In this document: piece by piece, positions 58,301 to 64,000 of the stretch
Position numbering within the stretch: the first letter of the stretch is position 1
Layout: every line of letters begins with the position of its first letter
Origin: Heliopora coerulea
Lineage: Eukaryota > Cnidaria > Anthozoa > Scleralcyonacea > Helioporidae
DNA: 64,000 bases
Reading direction: 5' to 3'
Assembly (NCBI GenBank): GCA_030142905.1
Contig: JASJOG010000085.1
Span: 1,116,001-1,180,000 of the forward strand
The notes under the pieces: generated by a model
Told to the model about the DNA's origin: nothing
Databases searched by the model: none
The model's input: the letters and a program-made list of their open reading frames with translations, nothing else
Made by a program: the position numbers and the translations under genes

Positions 58301-61143
58301 TTCTGTCCCCCATTTCTCATTGCCACTAAGCATTTGCTGAGCTTACCTAGATGTTTTTACTCACTTTTTTTCCCGGGGTTCAGTCTATTTTCTTTTCTCT
58401 GTTTTCGTAAATGCTCCCTGACCTTAAAATTCAAGCAATAGAGCAGCATGAGTTTTATTATTAGAGTTTTTGTTACAATTAGTTTAATTGTCCAGACATT
58501 AAAACCTGATACAATGGTTTACACATTCGCAGGTTGAAGTTCAAACATCAACGAATCTCACTGAAAAGGTTGCTAATTTTCTTCAAGTTTTGTCTTCACC
58601 TTCTAATGCTATTTATTTACTCCACCTTTCTTAACTCTGTTGAGATTTAACAAACATTTCTTCAATATCTATTGCACATGATTGGAGTACATAGTAGGCA
58701 CTAACATGTTAAGACATGCAATTGCATCATAAATGTTCAATGACAAATTACTAAGAGCATGTACAATGTGCTTACAAGGTAAACACATAAGAATTTGGCA
58801 CACTGCTATTGCATGCATGTTTTTATGATGGAACATCAAGGCAATGAAACATTAGTAAATTTCTTTTAAAATATTCTCAAGTTGTCCTTGATCATGGGTT
58901 TACATTTAAAAATCCTCAGCTAGACATTAATCTTTATTTTACAATTATGTTTTCCACCCAGAAAATCGATAGCCAAGATTTTTAACATTAGTCTAGCTGA
59001 TTAATTAGTCAAGTAAAAAATATAAAATGAAACACAATCCGAAGATCAGCATCTTCAGAAATCCAAGATATGGATTGGATTTCAGATTTGAGCCAACACC
59101 AGCTGACAAGGAGTGATTTATGTGGAGGCATGTGGGTGTTGTGACACAAAGAGGGACGACCTGCTGTGAACATTAAAGAAAAAGGATAAGTTCTTTGCAG
59201 GCTTTAAGACCTGTATTTAGTGCTGGCAACTTATGTTTAATATAAAGAGCTTCAAGAAATTTAAAGAAAGTTAGATGTTCAAGAATTGGGAGAGTGAATA
59301 ATTCAAGAGTTATTAATGATAAGATTAGCAATAAAAATAGAAATTTCATCTACATCAATTGTTTTGTCATTAAGGTGGTCAAAAAGATGGTGCATGCTAA
59401 CAATAAGCCGAAGGTTTTCACAGTTATAAAAATGATGTCCAACAGCACTTGTTGTTGGATCAGAATGATTGGAAAGTTTTTTTTTTCAAACATCTCTTGG
59501 TCTTTCCTATCCTCGGTTCTGACTTTGATAGTTTTGGAATTTTGTCTTTATTCAGAAGAAAGTAAGCAGTCTTTTTTTCATAAATGACAATAAAGTTGAC
59601 GGATTGTGTCAGGTTACACTGGATTTTCTTCATGCATTGTTTAACAAGAGTTTCTCCTCATCTACTGAGGTATGGGATGCATCCAAATTTTGGGCCTGTC
59701 ATTGGCTAGAATGTTTATCTCTGAGTTTGGCTATAAGTAAAGATTTGATGGCACAGGGAAATCCATCCCAAGACATGAATGCTTCAAGCTTGGTTATCTG
59801 ATTTTCAAATAATCGACTGTTGTTGCAAATCATAAAGGTGTGGTGAAATAGTGACTTAATCCAGGCAGTTTTGTGTGAAAATGGTTCAAAGCTCATGAAA
59901 TTGGTGTATTGACCAGTATATGTACTCTTATGATAGACATTAGTGTTTTCCACAGAGATCAAAATGTCTAAAAAGTGAATTACACCATCAGAGAATGTAT
60001 CCACTGTAAACTGGAGATTTTTATTGAAACTGTTAAACTTATCTAGAACTGTAGAAATGTTGGAAGGTTTAATTAATGCTAGAGTGTCAGTGATATACCA
60101 GCAATAGAATTTAATCGTACCTGAATTGATTAAATTGGAAACTATAGTTTTTTCAAATTCCATAAGAATTATGTTGGCTAGGACAGGGCCAAGGGCAGAG
60201 CCCATGGAAATGCCTTTGGTTTGTTCTTAAATTTGGTTATTAAATGAAAATGCAGTTTTAGTGCAAGAGTCTAAAATTAATTTCTTTAAGGTTCTTTTGG
60301 AGAGTGTTGTAGAAATGAGATTTTGTTCAAATACACGATCAAGAATGATTTTAATCGTTCTTTTCAAAGGAACATTGGTAAATAATGAAACAACATCAAA
60401 TGAAACAAGGTGATAACCTTCTGAAAATAATTCTTGGGGTATATTTTGTATGTCCGAGACCGCTTGAAAAGAGAATACTCGTTTTGAGTTAAAGGATTTA
60501 AAATTTTGGAAATAAATTTACTGAGATTGTAATGTGCTGTGCCAGTGGTCGCCAGCACTGAATACAGGTCTTAAAGCCTGCAAAGAACTTATGCTTTATC
60601 CTTAATGATCACAGTAGGTCGTCCCTCTTCGTGTCACAACACCCACACGCTTCCACATAAATCACTCCTTGTCAGCTGCTGTTGGCTCAGATGTGAATTC
60701 CGTCCGTATGTCACTGAATACCCTATATACGACACTGTGTATTTGATGTAATTAGTTAGTCTGATGATGATTTTGTAATAAAATCGAAATATCACAAACT
60801 CATTTCTCGTCTTGTTTCAATCCATATCTTGGATTTCTCAAGATGCTGATCTTCGGATTATGTTTTGTTTTATATTTTTTGAAATTGTCGGCTGGTATTG
60901 GCTTTTGTTCTATCACACGTTTCGGAAAAATTGACGTTATATCTTCTGGTATACCTTTTTATGTATCTTCTGGCGTTTCTTTGTCGACATTCGCTTGCTT
61001 TGCTTTTCTGTATGGACGAAAAGGGATTGTGTCAGTGTTCCAACTCAAGAATATTTCTAAGACTTAAAGAAATTCACTGTGAAATAAAATGCCTCAGTAT
61101 TCCTGTATATTTAAAATATCATATACTCACTTGGTCGGACCAT
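43390..61143 (-). CDS. GNL3: nucleostemin / GNL3 nucleolar GTPase, 24 coding exons
   Basis: Exons (transcript order): 61131-61143, 60955-61007, 58365-58422, 57488-57570, 57039-57155, 56199-56253, 55928-55965, 55660-55731, 55481-55544, 54839-54942, 53542-53686, 52821-52845, 51384-51446, 51154-51265, 50870-50935, 48785-48872, 47912-47966, 47374-47473, 47237-47273, 46711-46796, 46306-46345, 46072-46139, 44701-44728, 43390-43466. Phases agree; 548 aa, versus 549 in human. It is a nucleolar, circularly permuted GTPase for ribosome biogenesis and cell proliferation. Visible: basic N-terminus ([16 protein letters not shown]), coiled coil ~69-108, G4 NKID (182-185), G5 AST (210-212), G1 GFPNVGKSS (268-276), G3 DSPG (312-315), YTHPP, acidic stretch [16 protein letters not shown], terminal [11 protein letters not shown]. 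The exon pair 46306-46345/46072-46139 is the least certain. Confidence 0.9.
43795..43885 (+). repeat. pyrimidine-rich TTTCC/TATCC microsatellite
   Basis: Imperfect runs of CCTTTCCTATCC and CTTTTCTATC on the plus strand in the last GNL3 intron; low complexity. A tRNA-like A-box fragment (CGTAGCTCAGTCAGAACTCG) follows near 43,950. Confidence 0.6.
44141..44509. mobile_element. hAT-type MITE
   Basis: Ends CAGTGATTTTCAACC and GGTTGAAAATCACTG, the classic CAGTG-GTTTTCAACC type of hAT elements, followed inside by GAGCCACGGCACATTTT and, at the other end, CCCACGGCACACCTG. 369 bp, no coding part. The 8-bp target duplication is eroded (GCCTATGA versus GCCCGTAC). Confidence 0.65.
44729..46071. other. 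GNL3 intron 22
   Basis: No supported exon of another gene. A ~117-codon frame at 45,498-45,850 (minus) ends FQYLMNEC; it is open but its phase does not fit the GNL3 exons and no motif is recognised. Confidence 0.4.
48326..48510. mobile_element. 185-bp MITE in GNL3 intron
   Basis: AAGGGCTGTTTACACATGCGA at the left matches, inverted, TCGCACGTGTAAACGGCCTT at the right. This type of GTTTACAC-ended MITE resembles those at 33,525 and 17,623 in style but differs in sequence. Confidence 0.55.
49122..49160 (-). ncRNA. hammerhead-like core, minus copy
   Basis: Minus strand: CTGAAGA, stem II GAC-C-GCC/GGC-C-GTC, then GAAA, C-GTTA and a GTC triplet. The CUGANGA and GAAA boxes and the GUC cleavage site are intact. 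Confidence 0.5.
49185..49223 (+). ncRNA. hammerhead-like core, plus copy
   Basis: CTGAAGA at 49,185-49,191, stem II as in the mirror copy with one change, GAAA, C-GTCA and a GTC triplet ending 49,223. A third copy at ~49,358-49,396 has both boxes mutated (TTGAAGA, CAAA). Confidence 0.5.
49531..50705 (-). mobile_element. 5'-truncated LINE in GNL3 intron 15
   Basis: Minus-strand non-LTR retrotransposon remnant. Its 3' tail is a (TTACC) microsatellite on the minus strand at 49,531-49,548; its 5' break is near 50,705, inside the RT domain. It lies antisense to the plus strand but sense to GNL3. The 3' end matches the fragment at 6,493. Confidence 0.7.
49732..50694 (-). pseudogene. LINE reverse transcriptase, C-terminal half
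   Basis: Frames at 50,434-50,694 and 49,732-50,163 belong to one broken RT ORF. The first contains [20 protein letters not shown] (RT motif B) and DLYADNTTI, where the second catalytic Asp of YADD has become Asn. A stop follows EVVC. The second contains [28 protein letters not shown] and [14 protein letters not shown], the usual C-terminal region of CR1/Jockey-type elements. Inactive. Confidence 0.75.
51710..52290 (+). mobile_element. SINE-like retroposon with CTTTA tail
   Basis: A ~370-bp body with GTGTGGCTAGGGTTCGGTGC, CTGGATACTGCGGTTTCCTC and GGTATAAATAAAGACTG runs into a long (ACTTT) pentanucleotide tail at 52,115-52,285. The start near 51,735 (CCCCAGTGGGTTAAGCG) is vaguely tRNA-like. 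No ORF. The tail indicates LINE-dependent retroposition in the plus direction, antisense to GNL3. Confidence 0.5.
52396..52482. mobile_element. TTAA-ended mini-MITE
   Basis: TTAACTCATTAAGGGG at the left and GATAGGTTAA at the right, with TTAAAATCGTCTGACGTAT inside. Left terminus matches the element at 35,065. The right terminus is eroded. Confidence 0.4.
52923..52953 (-). ncRNA. degenerate hammerhead-like motif of a Penelope fragment
   Basis: Minus strand CTGATGA, then AGGCTGGAGTCTGCAAGTC, then GAAAC. Box spacing is right, but the GUC triplet after stem III is lost (CTTGGCA), so it is probably a relic. Confidence 0.35.
53000..53296 (+). mobile_element. possible solo LTR
   Basis: Segment from TGTAACGTAATCC to GATACGCTACA with a TATA-like GGGTATAAATTT at ~53,170, AATAAAG at ~53,240 and a TG...CA form, the order expected in a retrovirus-like LTR. 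No target duplication is clear and no internal genes are present. Confidence 0.3.
54041..54072. repeat. perfect 11-bp hairpin
   Basis: AAATGGAGTCT, a 10-nt AT-rich spacer, then AGACTCCATTT, within a GNL3 intron. Confidence 0.45.
54309..54545 (+). repeat. tandem duplication of ~115-bp units
   Basis: Two units, about 54,303-54,418 and 54,424-54,545, share AATATCTCCAAG, CCCAAATGCAAAATATTAGT, ATGACTCAGACCTGATGATA and CAAAGAACT. They follow a hairpin at 54,227-54,303 related to the palindrome at 8,618. In a GNL3 intron. Confidence 0.55.
57267..57357. mobile_element. 91-bp TTAA-ended mini-MITE with perfect ends
   Basis: Perfect 17-bp inverted ends, TTAACCCTTTGCCTGTC and GACAGGCAAAGGGTTAA, in GNL3 intron 4. 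TTAA at both ends fits a piggyBac-type target. Confidence 0.65.
59699..60558 (-). pseudogene. Penelope-like reverse transcriptase, frameshifted
   Basis: Upstream frame 60,364-60,558 holds [19 protein letters not shown], the conserved Penelope N-terminal RT region, then loses frame. Frame 59,699-60,205 holds [18 protein letters not shown] (motif B) and [12 protein letters not shown], where the catalytic YVDD has decayed to YITD, then [20 protein letters not shown]. The GIY-YIG domain is absent. Dead copy. Confidence 0.7.
60761..60790 (+). ncRNA. hammerhead-like motif of the Penelope terminal repeat
   Basis: CTGATGA, stem II GATTTT-GTAAT-AAAATC (perfect 6-bp stem), then GAAAT. The GUC triplet and stem III are not clear, so it may be decayed. 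Confidence 0.35.
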
Positions 61144-61847
61144 GGTTATTCTTCCTTTTATATGACAAAATCATTCATAAAATCTATGTATTGTGGTAAA
61201 ACCTTATAAATTTTTAACACGTGCCCTGTCTCGGCTCTAGAGTGTAACAAGCACATTTTGTGATTTCCGCTGTTACGTTGTATCGCAGTTTCAATAAGAT
61301 CTACCCAAGTAACCCATCCCCCGCCAACACGCCACTCATGTTTAACTATACCGTGAGTTTATGATGGTATTTGGTTTCCTTTTTACTTGTTTTGAAGGGA
61401 AATTCGATTCCTTTTGATCCCAGGATTAATTCTTGAATTTATATGGTTGCATTGAACTGGTTTATTGATGTCCTGAATATAATGAACATAATGAACTGAA
61501 GATGTGCCCTTTGCTTCGTCTTCAAATCTCCATGGTGATAGGGACCAAATTATGGTTCTGTGTTATGGTCACAGCTTATGGTCTCACGCGGTCTCCTAAT
61601 TTGTCGTCGACTCAAGGCAGCATGATTTTCTTGGGATTTGAAGGCAGTGGAGCCGGAAAATATATGCATACTTGAAGTGTTTTTGACAAAATTTGAATAT
61701 TTAAATTGCTTTTATCTTTAATTTGAAACTCTAGAACTGATTAGGAAAGTAAAAAGTTACCGCGTTCAACTTGGGGGTTTTGTTAATATAAGCAGGTGCA
61801 GCTTTCAAAAAAAAAAAAAAAAAACCGCAAAACTCTGGGTAACCATT
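61144..61847. other. head-to-head promoter region of GNL3 and the MGLL-like gene
   Basis: 704 bp between divergent start codons; must hold both promoters. No TATA box is obvious near either start. A poly-A run lies at ~61,807-61,824 just upstream of the MGLL-like ATG. Confidence 0.5.
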
Positions 61848-63083
61848 ATGCCGGATGCTGTCAACCCAAATGATGTGAAGATAAAGGCGGATCAACATGA
61901 CTGTGAAGTTAAGTTTACAGAATACTTTTCGGAAGCAAAGTCTGGCGTGAAAATTTACAGATACCAGTGGGAACCGGTCAAGGACACTCCGAGGTAAAAT
62001 CAAAGATTTTCTACCAGGTTGAACTAGTATTCCAGGATGTCGGGACCGAGATGTCTGCTTGTGCATACCAGAGCTTGTGTGTAGTTTTTGTACAAAAACC
62101 GCGACGGCACGGCCCCGTGTTTGCAAAGTGATGTTAAAAATACGAAAGTTCAGTTTAAGCAGCACTTGAAAGGGGCAATAAATCTTTAATTGAACTTGAG
62201 TAACAGGTGTAAGGGGAACTAAAATAAGAAATTATAAATCAAGTTTGATCAACCACTGTGTTAGTTTTAATGCATATTTTGTGAATTATCAGTAAGGTTA
62301 GAGTTGACCCATTTCACTTCAGATGTAAACCACCCATTTCAGGCCAAGTGGTGTTTTGGTTTTCGTACCATTTTAATTGTACAGCTTTGATACCTGTTTC
62401 AATGTAAAGTAATGGTACATGTATTTCAAACAGTCAATTTTTAATAGTAATTTTACATCATTGAAATGGAGTATTTGACAGCAAAAAATTCATGGTATGT
62501 TAAATTTTAATGTCAATTCTGCAGTGTTGCTTGAGGCAACCTCAAAGTTTTAATATGGAGAAAAACCAGTGTAAACTTTTTATTATATGGGAAGTTCAAA
62601 TTTATTCAAATTCAAATTTTTCAAAAGTTCAAATCCCAGATTTTTCTAAACAAATTTTAAATTATTCAATCAATTCAAAATCCTATGGAAAACCTACTGA
62701 AATTAGTTTATGCACCAGATTTGCATATATCAACAGCAAATTTCTTGATTAAATCATACAGTTATGTACATATGGAACTAAAGGCCAGGGTTAACTGAAA
62801 AAGAAAATACAGACATACTGTAGGTCTTATTGGGAGTGTAATGGGATGTAATCAGTTTTTTCCATACCGCAGTGGTATGTTGTGCAGGAGTTGGTGATCC
62901 ATAGAAGTCAGTGCTCTGGATTTAATCTTGAAGCTCTATTTATGTTGTACAATGTATTTCTTTTGGTTTTCAGAGCTTTACTGTTCATTGCACATGGCTA
63001 TGCTGAACATGCTCATAGATATGTCAAGTTTGCAAGACTACTTTGTTCAGAGTTGGGATGTTTGGTTTTCAGTCATGACCACG
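61848..63083 (+). CDS. MGLL: monoglyceride-lipase-like hydrolase, 5' part (2 exons seen)
   Basis: Exons 61,848-61,993 (CCGAG|GTAAAA) and 62,974-63,083 (CACG|GTGAGT), phases 2 and 1. An alpha/beta-hydrolase N-terminus: the exon 1 end YRYQWEP and exon 2 RALLFIAHGYAEHAHRYVKF followed by GCLVFSHDHG correspond to the oxyanion-hole HGxGEH strand and the FAHDHVGHG turn of monoacylglycerol lipase. The family hydrolyses monoacylglycerols, including 2-arachidonoylglycerol, at membranes. The nucleophile serine (GHSMGG), Asp and His lie in exons beyond the window. The start is the only ATG in frame before the conserved block. Divergent from GNL3. It could also be another monoacylglycerol-lipase-like paralogue. 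Confidence 0.8.
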
Positions 63084-64000
63084 GTGAGTTTGTTATGATA
63101 GTGTATTTGCAGTACAGAACCACATGGATGACACACTCATAAGTCATGATCAAGTATCTTTGTGTCCCATTATAGTCCAAACTGCTAGTCCTGCTTTCTT
63201 AGAGTGTGCTCCAATGGCTATCTTACATAGGCCTTTTATTCAAATCATCCTCTGTCACTGTCACTGTTACTGTGCTCCCAATGATTAATACCTTTATGAA
63301 TTTATCCTTCCAGTTTTACCTTGAAGTTCCTATTCTGAGAGGCTATCTTCTGCTCCTACCTCATACTCCAAACTGCTTCCACCTCCTCTTTTCTCCTTCT
63401 CATACCTTCCATTCATATCTTCAACTCTTACTTTCTATTTCTAACTCACACTTCTACCTTCTAGTTTTATCTTCATTCTTCTCTTTCCTTCCAGTCCCAC
63501 CTTCCATGACCACTATTGCTACATCCCACTGCTAACCTTGCATTCTCCTTCATCTGTTCCAATCCCCCCATGTCTGACTCATTAACCTTCCACTACCCCA
63601 TGTTGCACTTTTACCAATTTCTATCTTCCTCAGCTGGCTCTCAGTTTAGTTGAAATTCAAATCAACCTGATTAAAAATTGTGCAACTTCAATCATTTCCA
63701 ATTCAAAATATCTACCTTCAATCACCTATACCTTCCATTGGCCTTCTTCCTGCTCTTAACATACCATAAACACTCCACATTCACATTCCTAGTGAGTCAT
63801 CAAACATTCTAGTCTCTTCCATTAGTTGTACATTCCTCACCATTGTAATCCAACCTTTCAGTCTTAACTTGCAGCCCTGCACTTCTGAAGTATGGTATGC
63901 CAAGTATTTCCTTCCACTAATACCGTCTTCTTTGAACTACTATATTTTCTTTTCTCTTCCATTATTGTATATAAGGTAGAAGTTTTACTTACATAATATT
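63084..64000. other. MGLL-like intron, pyrimidine-rich
   Basis: No further exon found before the window ends. The stretch 63,300-63,960 is rich in CTTCC/TTCCA words on the plus strand (low complexity) and accounts for the frame at 63,206-63,535, which I do not call coding. Confidence 0.6.

Larger units (their letters stand above)
59033..60866 (-). mobile_element. Penelope-like element with inverted terminal repeats
   Basis: In GNL3 intron 2. The left edge (59,033-59,230) and right edge (60,560-60,866) are inverted copies sharing CCGAAGATCAGCATCTT, TCCAAGATATGGATTG, AGGGACGACCT and CTTTGCAGGCTTTAAGACC. The right copy is longer by ~100 bp and includes a hammerhead-like motif. Inverted terminal repeats are typical for Penelope-like elements. 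The body encodes a broken RT. Confidence 0.7.

Noticed and set aside
63206..63535. 109-codon frame near the right edge
   Set aside because: Its residues derive from a CTTCC-rich low-complexity tract; no splice sites match the lipase-like gene.

Overview
The window is animal nuclear DNA: AT-rich, made of multi-exon genes with GT/AG introns and packed with degraded transposable elements. The mix of repeats (Penelope-like elements with hammerhead-type motifs, tRNA-derived SINE fragments, many small inverted-repeat elements) and the moderate divergence of the proteins from vertebrate orthologues suggest a cnidarian, probably an anthozoan such as a stony coral. That assignment is inference, not something the sequence proves.

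Layout. 1-16.2 kb is gene-poor. It holds one doubtful minus-strand terminal exon (411-591), several inverted-repeat elements, a striking pair of head-to-head truncated Penelope-like elements (9,649-11,959) and a 1.56 kb foldback DNA element (12,385-13,944). At 16.2-30.1 kb lie two tandem METTL27-like methyltransferase genes, each with a short first exon and one long second exon. The first gene's 8.8 kb intron carries a LINE, repeat arrays and a HIRAN-domain-like ORF; the second gene's intron carries a complete-ended Tc1 element. LSM3 (3 exons) follows at 30.7-32.0 kb, and a MULE-like palindromic MITE with a 10-bp target duplication sits downstream of it. A p38 MAP kinase gene (13 coding exons, 360 aa) occupies 33.95-41.5 kb. 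Convergent to it, on the minus strand, is a nucleostemin/GNL3 gene (43.4-61.1 kb) that I could assemble as 24 coding exons encoding 548 aa; its introns contain a truncated LINE, Penelope-like fragments and MITEs. Head-to-head with GNL3 starts a monoglyceride-lipase-like gene (61,848 on) that runs off the right edge.

The host genes are unrelated housekeeping or signalling functions (small-molecule methylation, RNA processing and decay, stress kinase signalling, ribosome biogenesis, lipid hydrolysis) and do not form a pathway. The most interesting signals are the near-identical second exons of the two METTL27-like genes (a likely gene-conversion tract), the Penelope palindrome with a hammerhead-like core in each arm, a second hammerhead-bearing inverted pair inside a GNL3 intron, the 25-nt GNL3 exon that encodes most of the P-loop, and several families of tiny inverted-repeat elements.
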